A stretch of 64,000 nucleotides of DNA, taken from assembly GCF_020687695.1 (NCBI RefSeq), contig NZ_JAJEWL010000010.1:1-64000 (forward strand). The letters are read 5' to 3'. The notes under the pieces are model-generated. The model saw nothing but the letters and a program-made list of their open reading frames with translations, did not search any database and had not been told where the DNA came from. The stretch comes from Pusillimonas sp. MFBS29 (GTDB lineage: Bacteria; Pseudomonadota; Gammaproteobacteria; Burkholderiales; Burkholderiaceae_B). A program made the position numbers and the translations under genes. Positions 44,905 to 54,093 of the stretch are shown one piece after another (the stretch's first letter is position 1; every line of letters starts with the position of its first letter).

Positions 44905-44933
44905 ACTCTAGCACAGAGTTTTCCTCCTGCCAA
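44905..44933 (-). promoter_or_regulatory. Candidate aroG promoter
   Basis: TTGGCA (44933-44928) and TAGAGT (44910-44905) are separated by 17 bases, and TGC precedes the -10 (extended -10 type). Predicted transcription start is near 44898, just before the leader peptide ATG. Confidence 0.5.
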
Positions 44934-45018
44934 TAAAAACTCGGGCTGCCGAGCCTATCGATTACCCTTGCATCCCCCGGCATAAAGGCAAGCCGTCCAT
45001 ATCATTACACTAATATTA

Positions 45019-45032
45019 ATTTGAGTACAAAT
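45019..45032. promoter_or_regulatory. Candidate EctR operator in the ehuB promoter
   Basis: A perfect palindrome ATTTG-AGTA-CAAAT overlaps the -35 hexamer (TTGAGT 45021-45026) of a promoter whose -10 is TATGAT (45045-45050, 18-base spacer). Nearly the same palindrome occurs in the ectR promoter at 52456-52469, so the regulator EctR may control both. Confidence 0.6.
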
Positions 45033-45158
45033 AATTTAATGATGTATGATTTCTCTGATGATCATTTCTGAGCTAACGGAGAAATGGGCACAACAGGCCA
45101 GTCCAGCACGGCCGGCCGGGAATGTCTTGTTCTCCAGCACAAAGACAAGGACAACGCT

Positions 45159-46016
45159 ATGAACACGATAAAAAAACTTGCCATTTGCACTCTTGCCGCC
45201 GGTTTGACGAGCGGATTGGCAAGCCAAGCCAGCGCGGCCAGTCTCCAGGAAATCAAGGATCGCGGCACCGTGCGCATTGCGGTTGCCAATGAGATCCCCT
45301 ACGGCTACATGGACATGAGCGGCGAAGCCAAAGGCATAGGCCCTGAAACCGCCCAGCATGTCATGGAGCAACTGGGCATCAAGAAAATAGAATGGGTTAC
45401 CACCAATTTTGGTTCGCTGATTCCTGGCCTGCAGGCCAACCGCTTCGATATGGTGTCGGCCGAGATGGCCATATTGCCGGCGCGCTGCAAAGAAGTGCTG
45501 TTTTCCGAGCCCAATAGTTCTTACGGTGAAGGCCTGCTGGTTGCGAAAGACAACCCCAACGACATCCACACCTACGAAGACTTTGCCAAGTCCGACAAGA
45601 AAGTGGCCATTATGGCGGGTGCCGACCAGCTGGAAATGCTGCAGGCCCTGGGTGTACCGGGTGAGCGCATGGTCACTATTGCGAACAACGCCGACGCCAT
45701 TTCCACCGTATCGACAGGCCGCGCTGCAGCCTATGCCGCCACCAGCCTGACAGTAAGCGAGCTGGCCAAAAAGAGCGACAAGGTCGAGGCCGCCAAAGAC
45801 TTTACCGACCCGGTGATCGATGGCACGCCCGCACGTAGCTGGGGCGGCTTCACCTTCAGTCAGGACTCCAAGGATTTCCGTGACGCCGTCAACGCCGAAC
45901 TGGCCAAATTCAAGAAGACCGAAGCATGGGGCAAAATCATGGCCCAGTACGGATTCAGCGAAGCCGATGCCAAGGAATCATTCAATAAAACCACCGAGCA
46001 ACTTTGCGCTGAGTAA
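45159..46016 (+). CDS. ehuB: Ectoine/hydroxyectoine ABC transporter, substrate-binding protein EhuB
   Basis: 285 residues from the ATG at 45159 (the frame is open further upstream). A Sec signal peptide ends ASAAS near residue 27. The rest is a family 3 periplasmic binding protein: GTVRIAVANEIPYGYMD near the start, then FDMVSAEMAILPARC, which is characteristic of EhuB, where aromatic residues hold the compatible solute. It leads the operon ehuBCDA, 15 bases before ehuC. It converges with the ectoine synthesis genes. Confidence 0.88.
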   Translation: MNTIKKLAICTLAAGLTSGLASQASAASLQEIKDRGTVRIAVANEIPYGYMDMSGEAKGIGPETAQHVMEQLGIKKIEWVTTNFGSLIPGLQANRFDMVSAEMAILPARCKEVLFSEPNSSYGEGLLVAKDNPNDIHTYEDFAKSDKKVAIMAGADQLEMLQALGVPGERMVTIANNADAISTVSTGRAAAYAATSLTVSELAKKSDKVEAAKDFTDPVIDGTPARSWGGFTFSQDSKDFRDAVNAELAKFKKTEAWGKIMAQYGFSEADAKESFNKTTEQLCAE

Positions 46017-46030
46017 AGCGTAGATTACTG

Positions 46031-46702
46031 ATGGAATGGCTCAGCTACAGCACACCGCTGCTGCAAGGCGCCTGGGTAACGATACAACTTACCGTTTACT
46101 CGACCATACTGGGCGCCTTTTTCGCCTTTGCCTTTGGCATAGGCAAACTCTCTTCCAACTGGATCGCCAAAAGCGTTTCGATATTCTTTATCGAGATATT
46201 CAGGGGCACATCGTTGCTGGTGCAGCTGTTCTGGCTGTACTTTGCCCTGCCCCTGCTTGGCCAGGCCATAGGCATTGATCTACGCCTGCCGTCCGTTGTG
46301 GCCGGCACGCTGGCCCTTAGCCTGAATATCGGCGCTTACGGGGCTGAAGTGGTGCGCGGCGCCATCCAGGCCGTGCCTTCCACCCAGCATGAAGCCGCCA
46401 AGGCACTGGACTTTACGCCCAGGCAGGTGCTCTGGCGGATATCGCTGCCGCAAGCCATACCCGAAATGATGCCCAGCTTCGGCAACCTGGCCGTCCAGAA
46501 TCTGAAGGACACCGCGCTGGTGTCACTGATCAGCCTGGGTGACCTGGCCTTTCGCGCCGAACAGATCCGCAACTTCACACAAGACAGCGTAACGGTGTAT
46601 ACGCTGCTGCTGTTCATGTATTTCGGCATGGCGCTGGTGCTGACCGCCATCATGAAGCTGCTGGAGCGTTCGGTCGGGCGCTGGCGCGCGGGGAGGACCT
46701 GA
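46031..46702 (+). CDS. ehuC: Ectoine/hydroxyectoine ABC transporter permease EhuC
   Basis: 223 residues with about five membrane helices. It belongs to the polar amino acid (HisM/GlnP) permease family, with the conserved EAA loop EAAKALDFTPRQVLWRISLPQAI (about 118-140), where the ATPase docks. EhuC and EhuD form the channel. Genes are tightly packed: ehuD begins 2 bases after the stop. Assignment as ectoine-specific rests on the operon pattern and on the ect genes nearby. Confidence 0.85.
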   Translation: MEWLSYSTPLLQGAWVTIQLTVYSTILGAFFAFAFGIGKLSSNWIAKSVSIFFIEIFRGTSLLVQLFWLYFALPLLGQAIGIDLRLPSVVAGTLALSLNIGAYGAEVVRGAIQAVPSTQHEAAKALDFTPRQVLWRISLPQAIPEMMPSFGNLAVQNLKDTALVSLISLGDLAFRAEQIRNFTQDSVTVYTLLLFMYFGMALVLTAIMKLLERSVGRWRAGRT

Positions 46703-46703
46703 C

Positions 46704-47396
46704 ATGCTGTTTGGCATAGAGTGGGATACCTCCACCAACTGGGCGTTCGCGGTTTCCATATTGCCCATATTGCTCAAGGGCCTGATCGTGACCATACAGG
46801 CCACCGTGGTGGGCTTTGGCGTGGCGGCGGTGCTGGGCCTGGTGCTGGCGGCGCTGAAGTCGTCCAGGCTGCGCATTATTTCGTGGCCGGCACGCTTCAT
46901 TACCGAGTTCATCCGCGACACACCCCTGCTGGTGCAGCTGTTCTTCCTGTATTACGTGCTGCCCGAATACGGCATCGTGCTGCCCGCCTTCCTGACCGGC
47001 GCGCTGGCCCTGGGCATACAGTACAGCGCCTATACCTCTGAAGTGTACCGGGCCGGCATCGAGTCGATCACTCACGGTCAGACTGAAGCCGCCAGGGCGC
47101 TGGACCTGTCTCCGTTGCGCACGTTCAGCATTGTCATCGTGCCGCAGGCCATTCCGCGCATCATACCGGCGCTGGGCAACTACCTGGTGTCCATCATGAA
47201 GGATGTGCCCGTGCTGTCGGTGGTATCGGTGCTTGAGATGCTTAACGTGGCCAAAATCATTGGCGACCGCACCTTCAATTACCTGATCCCGCTGTCGATG
47301 GTCGGCGGCTTGTACCTTATTCTTACCTTAGTGGCTTCCGCAGGCGTGCGCCATCTGGACCAGCGCCTGCCCAAGCGAGGGATACCCCTGAAATGA
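46704..47396 (+). CDS. ehuD: Ectoine/hydroxyectoine ABC transporter permease EhuD
   Basis: 230 residues, second permease of the pair. The EAA loop is [25 protein letters not shown] (about 132 onward), and the C-terminus has several hydrophobic helices. The stop overlaps the ehuA start by 4 bases (ATGA), showing translational coupling. Confidence 0.85.
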   Translation: MLFGIEWDTSTNWAFAVSILPILLKGLIVTIQATVVGFGVAAVLGLVLAALKSSRLRIISWPARFITEFIRDTPLLVQLFFLYYVLPEYGIVLPAFLTGALALGIQYSAYTSEVYRAGIESITHGQTEAARALDLSPLRTFSIVIVPQAIPRIIPALGNYLVSIMKDVPVLSVVSVLEMLNVAKIIGDRTFNYLIPLSMVGGLYLILTLVASAGVRHLDQRLPKRGIPLK

Positions 47397-48229
47397 ATGA
47401 CACAGACACCATGACAGCAACGCCGGAGGCGCAAACCGCGGCCACGCCGGATGCAAACACCATTATACAGTTCGACAAGGTAGTGAAACGCTTTGGCGAC
47501 GTAACCGTGCTGGACAGCCTGGACTTCAATGTACAGAAAGGCGAGAAAGTCACGATTATCGGGCCGTCTGGATCGGGCAAATCCACGGTGCTGCGCATAC
47601 TCATGACCCTGGAAACCATTAATGAAGGGGTCATACATGTTGCGGGCAAGCCCTTGTGGCACGAACTGCACAACGGCGAGCTGGCAGCGGCCAGTGAAGA
47701 ACACCTGCGCAATATGCGCAAGGAAATGGGTATGGTCTTCCAGCAGTTCAATCTGTTCCCCCACATGACGGTCAGGCGCAATATTACCGAGGCGCCTGTG
47801 CATGTACTGGGATTATCGAAGGAAAAGGCCAATCAGCGTGCCGAAGAATACCTGGAACTGGTTGGCCTGTCGGATCAGGCCGACAAATTTCCCAGCCAGC
47901 TATCCGGCGGCCAGCAGCAACGGGTGGCCATTGCGCGCGCCCTGGCCATGAAACCGAACATCATGCTGTTTGATGAGCCTACCTCGGCGCTGGACCCCGA
48001 GCTGGTCGGCGAAGTGCTCAATGTGATTCAGCGCCTGTCTGAAGAAGAAGACCTGACCATGCTGCTGGTGACACACGAAATGCAGTTCGCAAAACAAATA
48101 TCCGACCGTGTCTGTTTCTTTGACAAGGGCCGGATGGTGGAAGAAGGAACTCCTGAAGAGCTGTTCAGCTCGCCTCGCGAGCCGCGCACCCAGGAGTTCC
48201 TGAAGGGGTTTTTAAACCCCGAAGGCTGA
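47393..48229 (+). CDS. ehuA: Ectoine/hydroxyectoine ABC transporter ATPase EhuA
   Basis: 278 residues. An N-terminal extension of about 20 residues rich in Thr and Ala precedes the ATPase core. Walker A is GPSGSGKST (about 59), the signature [15 protein letters not shown] (about 167), Walker [15 protein letters not shown], and the H-loop LLVTHEM. Polar amino acid ATPases often have this plan. It ends the uptake operon; the next gene begins on the opposite strand with no gap between the stops. Confidence 0.88.
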   Translation: MNDTDTMTATPEAQTAATPDANTIIQFDKVVKRFGDVTVLDSLDFNVQKGEKVTIIGPSGSGKSTVLRILMTLETINEGVIHVAGKPLWHELHNGELAAASEEHLRNMRKEMGMVFQQFNLFPHMTVRRNITEAPVHVLGLSKEKANQRAEEYLELVGLSDQADKFPSQLSGGQQQRVAIARALAMKPNIMLFDEPTSALDPELVGEVLNVIQRLSEEEDLTMLLVTHEMQFAKQISDRVCFFDKGRMVEEGTPEELFSSPREPRTQEFLKGFLNPEG

Positions 48230-48499
48230 TTAGTGGTGGCTGTGCGAGCTGGAAGAGCCGCTGTCGGACGATTGAGCCACTGCAGCAATAACCCCAGCCG
48301 CAGCAATGGCACCAACCGCAATTGCGGCTGCAGGTACCGTTACACCGGCAACACTAACGCCACCAGCGGCTGCACCCGGCGCTCCTGCCGGAGCGGGTGT
48401 TGTTGCGGGTGGATTGGCGCCGCTGGTTTGCGCATAAGCGCCCAGCGAGAACAAAGCCAGCGTTGCAGCCCCCACAGACTTGATGATGAACTTTGCCAC
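48230..48499 (-). CDS. Small exported Ala/Gly/Pro-rich protein with a His tail
   Basis: 89 residues. A Sec signal (1-23, ending AYA) is followed by a low-complexity stretch (PPATTPAPAGAPGAAAGG), a hydrophobic alanine/valine helix (about 52-75) and a Ser-His tail ending HSHH. It is not a family I recognise; small proteins with this layout recur in Burkholderiales. It could be membrane-anchored in the periplasm. Expression is plausible because a ribosome-binding site (AAGGAATT) precedes the ATG. Confidence 0.55.
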   Translation of the reverse strand: MAKFIIKSVGAATLALFSLGAYAQTSGANPPATTPAPAGAPGAAAGGVSVAGVTVPAAAIAVGAIAAAGVIAAVAQSSDSGSSSSHSHH

Positions 48500-48588
48500 G
48501 GCAATTCCTTTAACGTTAATTATTTACAAACTACTTCAATTATTATGCCAAAGCATGACGGCAATAGCAAAAGAAACTTTTAAGACAA

Positions 48589-49509
48589 TCAGGCCGTTAC
48601 TTCGTCTTCCAGAGGAACCAGCGGCGTAAACTGCTTGCGCGTGGCAATGTGCTCGGGCCTGGGCGTCAGCCCGTATCGAGGCGCTTCCAGCGTGTTTTCC
48701 ATGCTGTTATACACCATGAACACATTGGCGCGCGGCCAGGGCGATATATTGCCGTTCGAGCCATGCATGGTGTTGCATTCAAAGAACACTACCGAACCGG
48801 CCTTGGCCGTCATGGCCTGTATGCCACCCTGCTCGGCCAGCAAGCGCAGGCTTACGGGGTCGGGCACGCCGTATTCCTGCTTCTTGAGCGACTTCTTGTA
48901 GTGCTCATCGGGCGTAACACCCTGGCAGGAAATGAACTGCTGGTGCGACCCGGGTACCAGCATCAGCGGGCCATTGCAGGCGTTGTTGTCAGTCAGCAAG
49001 ACCGAGCAACTGAGCGCTCGCATGCCGGGCATGCCGTCTTCCACGTGCCAGGTTTCAAAGTCGGAATGCCAGTAGAACTCCTTGCCCTTGAAGCCGGGCT
49101 TCATGTTGGCACGCGACTGGTGCATATACACCTCGGACCCCAGCAGTTGCCGGGCAACGTGTATCAGGCGCGGGTCGCAGGCCAGCCGGCCCAGCATCTG
49201 GCTAAGCTCATGCACCCGGAAGATAGACCTGACCTCATCGCTGCCAGGCTCGGTAATGGCCTCTTCCATACTGGTAATGGCCGGGTCGGCGCTCATGCGC
49301 CTCACCTCGTCCAGCAGCTCCTGAACCTCATCGCTGTTGAACACATTCTCGAGCATCAGGAAACCATCGCGCTCGTAAGCCGCTACCTGATCCGACTCGA
49401 GCGCGCTGGCATAGGTGCCGCCCCCGTAAACCACGGGGTCTCTGCGCGCAATGATGGCCGAAGTGCGATCAGTTCGCGAGGAATAAAGATCGTTGATAGC
49501 TAAATTCAT
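48589..49509 (-). CDS. ectD: Ectoine hydroxylase
   Basis: 306 residues from the ATG at 49509, preceded by AAGGAG. The frame extends upstream over the ectC end but without family similarity. EctD uses iron and 2-oxoglutarate to turn ectoine into 5-hydroxyectoine. The hallmark FYWHSDFETWHVEDGMP (about 143-160) contains the His and Asp iron ligands; the second His is in FFECNTMHGSNGNIS (about 245). It is the final gene of ectRABCD. Confidence 0.95.
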   Translation of the reverse strand: MNLAINDLYSSRTDRTSAIIARRDPVVYGGGTYASALESDQVAAYERDGFLMLENVFNSDEVQELLDEVRRMSADPAITSMEEAITEPGSDEVRSIFRVHELSQMLGRLACDPRLIHVARQLLGSEVYMHQSRANMKPGFKGKEFYWHSDFETWHVEDGMPGMRALSCSVLLTDNNACNGPLMLVPGSHQQFISCQGVTPDEHYKKSLKKQEYGVPDPVSLRLLAEQGGIQAMTAKAGSVVFFECNTMHGSNGNISPWPRANVFMVYNSMENTLEAPRYGLTPRPEHIATRKQFTPLVPLEDEVTA

Positions 49510-49529
49510 GTATAGACTCCTTCGCGCCT

Positions 49530-49925
49530 TCAAGCGGCGTCGGTAACCAGCGGGTACACGCCCTTCTCGTCGTGCACCTCGAAGCCGGTCAGCGGCGGAT
49601 TGAATACGCAGATCACGCGCAGCGGCTCTTTGCCGCCACGCAACCAATGTTCATCGTTCTGGTCCAGGGCGTAAACCACGCCCGGGCCCAAGGCATATTT
49701 CTTGCCATCGGCGATGGTTTCCACTTCGCCGTCGCCTTCTATGCACCACACGGCTTCCAGATGATTCTGATAGTGGATATGCGTTTCCGTACCCGGAAAA
49801 ATAACGGTCTCGTGGAAAGAAAACCCCATGCCGTCTTTTTTCAGCAGCACGCGACGGCTTAGCCAAGTCTCGGTTTTCACCTCGTTCTCGGTACCAATCA
49901 CGTCCTTCACATTCTTGACTATCAT
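49530..49925 (-). CDS. ectC: Ectoine synthase
   Basis: 131 residues, typical length. A cupin-fold enzyme that closes N-gamma-acetyl-diaminobutyrate to ectoine. The start [40 protein letters not shown] and [22 protein letters not shown]-like segment (here [18 protein letters not shown]) are conserved. It overlaps ectB by 4 bases (ATGA). Confidence 0.95.
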   Translation of the reverse strand: MIVKNVKDVIGTENEVKTETWLSRRVLLKKDGMGFSFHETVIFPGTETHIHYQNHLEAVWCIEGDGEVETIADGKKYALGPGVVYALDQNDEHWLRGGKEPLRVICVFNPPLTGFEVHDEKGVYPLVTDAA

Positions 49926-51232
49926 CCTGCTTTTCCTCCGAACTTCAATACACGGGCGCTCACGCCCTTTTCCGACAATGCCTCGGCCAGGCTGCGTTCA
50001 ATCACTTCCAGCCCGCGCGTCAGCAGTTCATCTTCTATGGTCAGCGCCGGCAAGATCTTCAGGACCTCGTCATTGGCGCCCGAGGTTTCGATCACGACGC
50101 CGCGCTCGAATGCCTTCCTGGAAATCAGACTGGCCAGATCGTCATCGGCCGGTGTGACCAGACCCTGGATCAGGCCGCGACCCCGTACGCTCAGGCCTGC
50201 GCCCGGATAGCTGTGAACCAGGTTCTCCAGCCAGTCACGCACTATGCGCTCTTTGCGCTGGGTGTCCTGCGCAAAACGGTCGTCACGCCAGTAGCTGTCC
50301 AGCGCCTGTGCCGCCGTAACAAAAGCCATGTTGTTGCCCCGGAACGTACCGGTGTGGGCACTGGGTTTCCAGACATCAAGCTCGGGCTTCATAAGCACCA
50401 GCGACATCGGCATGCCAAAGCCCGACAGCGATTTGGACAAGGTAATGATGTCGGGTTCGATACCGGCCGCTTCGAAACTGAAGAAATTCCCGGTTCGGCC
50501 GCAACCCACCTGGATGTCATCGACGATCAGCAACATGTCATGCTGACGGCAAACACGCTGCAGCTCTTTGAGCCAACGCTTGGAGGCCACGTTGACACCA
50601 CCCTCGCCCTGCACGGTTTCAACGATCACGGCAGCAGGATGATCCAGCCCGCTGCTGTTGTCGTTCAACAGGCGCTCGAAATATGCAATGGTGTTGACAT
50701 CGGGGCCCATGTAGCCGTCGAATGGCATGAAAGAAGTATTGCCCAGAGCTACGCCGGCAGCTTCACGAAATTTGGAATTGGCCGTAACCGCCAGCGAACC
50801 GCCACTGACACCATGAAAGCCATGGGTGAACGACACAATATTGGGCCGACCCTTGATCTGGCGTGCCAGTTTCAATGCTGCCTCGACAGCGTTGGTGCCG
50901 GTGGGGCCGGTAAACTGCAAGGTGTACTGCCAGTTCCTGGGTCGGAGCAGCACTTGCTCAACGGTTTCCAGGAAATACTTCTTGGCGCTGGTAGCCATAT
51001 CCAGTCCGTGCACGAGGCCGTCGGAATCCAGATACTCGATCAGCTTCCGCTTCAAGACGGGATTATTGTGACCATAGTTCAGCGTTCCGGCACCGCTGAA
51101 GAAATCAATATATTCCTTATTGTCTTCATCTATCAGTACGGAGCCGCGAGCTTGTTTGAATATGACTGGAAAGGACCGAACGTAGCCCCGTACCTCCGAC
51201 TCCATTCGGTCAAATATTTTTAAGTCCATCAT
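49922..51232 (-). CDS. ectB: Diaminobutyrate-2-oxoglutarate transaminase (ectoine pathway)
   Basis: 436 residues from the ATG at 51232 (GGAG 9 bases upstream; ATG also at 51229). It converts aspartate semialdehyde to 2,4-diaminobutyrate with glutamate as donor. It is a PLP-dependent class III aminotransferase: [43 protein letters not shown] and the PLP lysine in [13 protein letters not shown]. An upstream in-frame start at 51283 lacks support. The gap to ectA is 90 bases. Confidence 0.95.
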   Translation of the reverse strand: MMDLKIFDRMESEVRGYVRSFPVIFKQARGSVLIDEDNKEYIDFFSGAGTLNYGHNNPVLKRKLIEYLDSDGLVHGLDMATSAKKYFLETVEQVLLRPRNWQYTLQFTGPTGTNAVEAALKLARQIKGRPNIVSFTHGFHGVSGGSLAVTANSKFREAAGVALGNTSFMPFDGYMGPDVNTIAYFERLLNDNSSGLDHPAAVIVETVQGEGGVNVASKRWLKELQRVCRQHDMLLIVDDIQVGCGRTGNFFSFEAAGIEPDIITLSKSLSGFGMPMSLVLMKPELDVWKPSAHTGTFRGNNMAFVTAAQALDSYWRDDRFAQDTQRKERIVRDWLENLVHSYPGAGLSVRGRGLIQGLVTPADDDLASLISRKAFERGVVIETSGANDEVLKILPALTIEDELLTRGLEVIERSLAEALSEKGVSARVLKFGGKAG

Positions 51233-51322
51233 GCTGTGTTCTCCTTTTGTAGTGAGGCACCCAGCGCAAGCCGGTCTGAGCACCTGGTCTTGCGGTGCCT
51301 CGACGGTGAAACGAATCGACTT

Positions 51323-51892
51323 CTAGGGAAGCGATGTACTGGTGAAAGGGCCTATGCGCAGCAACGGCTCATCTTCATGAGCATGCTCGCCAAACATATG
51401 CCGCTCGAATAAAGGCTGCTCGTTGACAGGAGCAAGCAATTTACGGGCCAGCCCCCCGAACATCGCGCGCGATGCGCGGTTATCGGGGCCGACCGTGGTT
51501 TCAAGATACTGAATATGGGCCAAAGCGGGACGCTGCAGCAGGCTTTGCAGCATGCGCCGTCCCAGGCTTTGTCCGCGTGCCCGCTCATGCACCGCCACCT
51601 GCCAGACAAACAGGGTATCGGGCCGCTCTGGCGGCACATAACCCGACACAAAGCCCAGCAATGTGTCGTTATCGCCGGCCAGCACACAAGTGGCCCCGAA
51701 GTATTCGCTTAGCAGCAGGTAGGTGTAAACAGAATTGAGGTCGAGTGGCGGACACTCGGAAATCAGGCGGTGGATGTCGGCTGCGTCGGCTTTGTGCGGC
51801 TGCCGCATCCACTGGGTTGGTTCGCTATAGCGGGTATCGCCGGCGGATTCTGAAGATTTGATTGAAGAGTTGGTAGTTTCGCAGTCAGTCAC
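51323..51892 (-). CDS. ectA: L-2,4-diaminobutyrate acetyltransferase
   Basis: 189 residues. A GNAT-fold enzyme that acetylates diaminobutyrate. PPLDLNSVYTYLLLSEYFGATCVLA is the EctA hallmark, and QSLGRRMLQSLL is the acetyl-CoA loop. It starts at GTG 51892, overlapping the ectR stop by 4 bases, so the regulator and the biosynthesis genes are translationally coupled. Confidence 0.93.
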   Translation of the reverse strand: MTDCETTNSSIKSSESAGDTRYSEPTQWMRQPHKADAADIHRLISECPPLDLNSVYTYLLLSEYFGATCVLAGDNDTLLGFVSGYVPPERPDTLFVWQVAVHERARGQSLGRRMLQSLLQRPALAHIQYLETTVGPDNRASRAMFGGLARKLLAPVNEQPLFERHMFGEHAHEDEPLLRIGPFTSTSLP

Positions 51893-52437
51893 ACGACCAG
51901 TCCCGATTCGGGAAGCGCGCCGCCAACCGGCACATCAAGTATGGGCGAGGCAAGCTCGCCGGGCGCTTCCTGCGGCGCAACACCATCGGATTCCATCAGG
52001 TCGACGATACGCTCGAGCGACATGGTAATGGAGGCCTGCTCTTGTTCGGGCAAGGCGTTCAGGGCATCAGCCAGTTTCTTTTGCAGGGGAGACGGGGTGT
52101 CGTGGGCAAGCTTGATGCCGGCTTGCGTAGCCGTTACGAAAACGATACGACGATCTTCGCGACCCCGCTCACGGTTGATCAGGCCTTTGTCTTCCAGGCG
52201 GTCGAGAATACCCACCACGGTGCTGGCACTGAGGTGAATTTCGCGACTGATGGCAGTCGCGGTAAGCGGCCCGTGCTCGATCACGGCACGCAGACAGATA
52301 AGCTGCGGCGCCGTGATATTGCTGTACGCCGCCAACTGCCGCGAGTGCAGCGCAACAGAGCGCGTAATGCGGCGCAAGGCACGCAAAATACGCAGGTCGT
52401 ACTGCTGGGTGGTTGAAGAAGTATTCGGCATGATCAA
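51889..52437 (-). CDS. ectR: MarR-family regulator of ectoine genes (EctR)
   Basis: 182 residues. The winged helix-turn-helix is clear: LTATAISREIHLSASTVVGILDRLEDKGLINR (about 57-88), then a wing with EDRRIVFVTAT. Related EctR1 proteins repress the ect operon at low salt. It is first in its own operon. The promoter upstream (TTGACT 52496-52491, N18, TATGAT 52472-52467) has a palindrome right after the -10, consistent with autorepression. No dedicated aspartokinase (ask_ect) follows, unlike in several gamma-proteobacterial clusters. Confidence 0.9.
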   Translation of the reverse strand: MIMPNTSSTTQQYDLRILRALRRITRSVALHSRQLAAYSNITAPQLICLRAVIEHGPLTATAISREIHLSASTVVGILDRLEDKGLINRERGREDRRIVFVTATQAGIKLAHDTPSPLQKKLADALNALPEQEQASITMSLERIVDLMESDGVAPQEAPGELASPILDVPVGGALPESGLVV

Positions 52438-52455
52438 ATGAGTTCAATCCAATTA

Positions 52456-52469
52456 ATTTCTACTCAAAT
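52456..52469. promoter_or_regulatory. Candidate EctR operator in the ectR promoter
   Basis: The minus strand reads ATTTG-AGTA-GAAAT, one mismatch from the perfect palindrome at 45019-45032 before ehuB. It covers the end of the -10 and the predicted transcription start, a good position for a repressor. Confidence 0.6.
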
Positions 52470-52496
52470 CATAAGCCCGCCAATGAAATAAGTCAA
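52467..52496 (-). promoter_or_regulatory. ectRABCD promoter
   Basis: TTGACT (52496-52491) and TATGAT (52472-52467) with an 18-base spacer, 30 bases before the ectR start. The hexamers match sigma-70 consensus at five and five of six positions. Confidence 0.6.
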
Positions 52497-52519
52497 CCTG
52501 CGAAACCTGCGCAGACGGC

Positions 52520-52559
52520 AAAAGAGGGCGGGATGACTGGAATCATTCCGCCCTCTTTT
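52520..52559 (-). terminator. Intrinsic terminator after ... tldD side of the ect promoter
   Basis: A nearly perfect palindrome, AAAAGAGGGCGG...CCGCCCTCTTTT, with flanking A and T runs. It lies between the tldD stop (52617) and the ectR promoter, so it ends the tldD transcript and shields ectR from read-through. Confidence 0.9.
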
Positions 52560-52616
52560 GCCGGCCCCGAAAACGGGCGCCGGACTTGGCTTAAGGTGCT
52601 GTTAAAACCGGCGTTT

Positions 52617-54074
52617 TCAGGCCGTGCCGCCCACCGTCAGGCCTTCCATGCGCACGGTTGGCATGCCTACGCCCACCGGCACGCTCTGCCCTTCCTTGCC
52701 GCAGGTACCCACACCGGAATCGAGCTGCAGGTCGTTGCCGATCAGGCTGACCTGATTCATGGCTTCGGGCCCGCTGCCGATCAGGGTGGCGCCTTTCACC
52801 GGGCAGGTAACCTTGCCATTTTCGATCAGATAGGCCTCGGAGGTAGAGAAAACGAATTTGCCGCTGGTGATGTCGACCTGGCCGCCGCCAAAATTCACGG
52901 CGTATAAACCCTTCTTGACCGAAGCAATGATCTCTTCGGGCGGCGTTTGACCGGCCATCATGTAGGTATTGGTCATGCGCGGCATGGGCAGATGCGCGTA
53001 GGATTCGCGCCGGCCATTGCCGGTTACAGGCATCTTCATCAGGCGGGCATTCATGGAATCCTGCATATATCCCTTCAGAATGCCGTCTTCGATCAGGACA
53101 TTGCGCTGCGTAGTATTGCCTTCGTCGTCGATGTTCAGGGAACCCCGGCGATCGGCAATGGTGCCGTCATCAATGACAGTTACGCCCCTGGACGCCACAC
53201 GCTCGCCGATGCGCCCGGAAAACACGCTGGAACCCTTGCGGTTGAAGTCACCTTCAAGGCCATGGCCCACGGCCTCGTGCAGCAGGATGCCGGGCCAGCC
53301 CGAACCCAGCACGACAGTCATCTCGCCTGCCGGCGCAGGCTTGGCCTCGAGGTTGGTCAGGGCCTCGTGGGTGGCACGCTGCACATAGGAACGCAGCACG
53401 TCGTCGGTGAAATACGCCAGGCCGCTGCGGCCACCGCCGCCGCCGTGCCCCATTTCGCGGCGTCCGTTGCGCTCGGCAATGACCGTGAGCGAAAGGCGCA
53501 CCAGCGGGCGTACGTCGGCCGCCAGCCGGCCATCGCTGCCGGCCACCAGCACCACGTCGTACTCGGCGCCCAAACCGGCCATAACCTGGATGATGTGCGG
53601 ATCAGCCGCACGGGCCATGGCCTCGATGCGTTCAAGCAAGGCAACTTTTTCGGGTGACGACAGAGAGTTGACCGGATCAATGGCGGGATAAAGATCATGG
53701 CCACGCGGCGGGTGGCCGCTAAAGACCTTCTGACGCCCCGCGCCACGACGCGCAATGCTGCGCACCGCATGGGCGGACGACAGCAAGGCATCGGCCGACA
53801 GGCTGTCGGAATAAGCGAAAGCGGTTTTTTCTCCGGTGATGGCGCGCACCCCTACACCCTGCTCTATAGAGAAGCTGCCGGTCTTGACTATGCCCTCTTC
53901 GAGGCTCCAGCCTTCGCTGCGCGTGTACTGAAAGTACAGGTCGGCATAGTCGACCTTGTGGGTAAAGATTTCACCCAGGGCCCGCGCCATATCGGCTTCG
54001 TCGAGACCCCAGGGGTCGAGCAAAACCGACTTGGCGGTAGCCAGGGCATTAATGGCGGAATCCGCAGGTTTCAT
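52617..54074 (-). CDS. tldD: Metalloprotease TldD
   Basis: 485 residues from the ATG at 54074. TldD works with TldE (PmbA) to process peptides, including antitoxin CcdA and modified microcin precursors. The zinc-binding [11 protein letters not shown] (HExxxH, about 276) is intact. The N-terminal domain (about 25-230) and [19 protein letters not shown] near 380 match the family. It lies 19 bases after a nitrilase-like gene on the same strand. tldE is not in the window. Confidence 0.93.
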   Translation of the reverse strand: MKPADSAINALATAKSVLLDPWGLDEADMARALGEIFTHKVDYADLYFQYTRSEGWSLEEGIVKTGSFSIEQGVGVRAITGEKTAFAYSDSLSADALLSSAHAVRSIARRGAGRQKVFSGHPPRGHDLYPAIDPVNSLSSPEKVALLERIEAMARAADPHIIQVMAGLGAEYDVVLVAGSDGRLAADVRPLVRLSLTVIAERNGRREMGHGGGGGRSGLAYFTDDVLRSYVQRATHEALTNLEAKPAPAGEMTVVLGSGWPGILLHEAVGHGLEGDFNRKGSSVFSGRIGERVASRGVTVIDDGTIADRRGSLNIDDEGNTTQRNVLIEDGILKGYMQDSMNARLMKMPVTGNGRRESYAHLPMPRMTNTYMMAGQTPPEEIIASVKKGLYAVNFGGGQVDITSGKFVFSTSEAYLIENGKVTCPVKGATLIGSGPEAMNQVSLIGNDLQLDSGVGTCGKEGQSVPVGVGMPTVRMEGLTVGGTA

Positions 54075-54093
54075 ATATATGGCAAATCCTGTA

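Larger units (their letters stand above)
44720..45018. other. Leader region upstream of aroG and spacer to ehuB
   Basis: No protein-coding gene beyond the short leader peptide. It contains, on the minus strand, a candidate promoter (44905-44933), the leader frame (44896-44810) and the attenuator terminator (44793-44758). The part from about 44940 to 45018 shows only a CTCGGGCTGCCGAG hairpin-like palindrome near 44941-44954. Confidence 0.7.
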
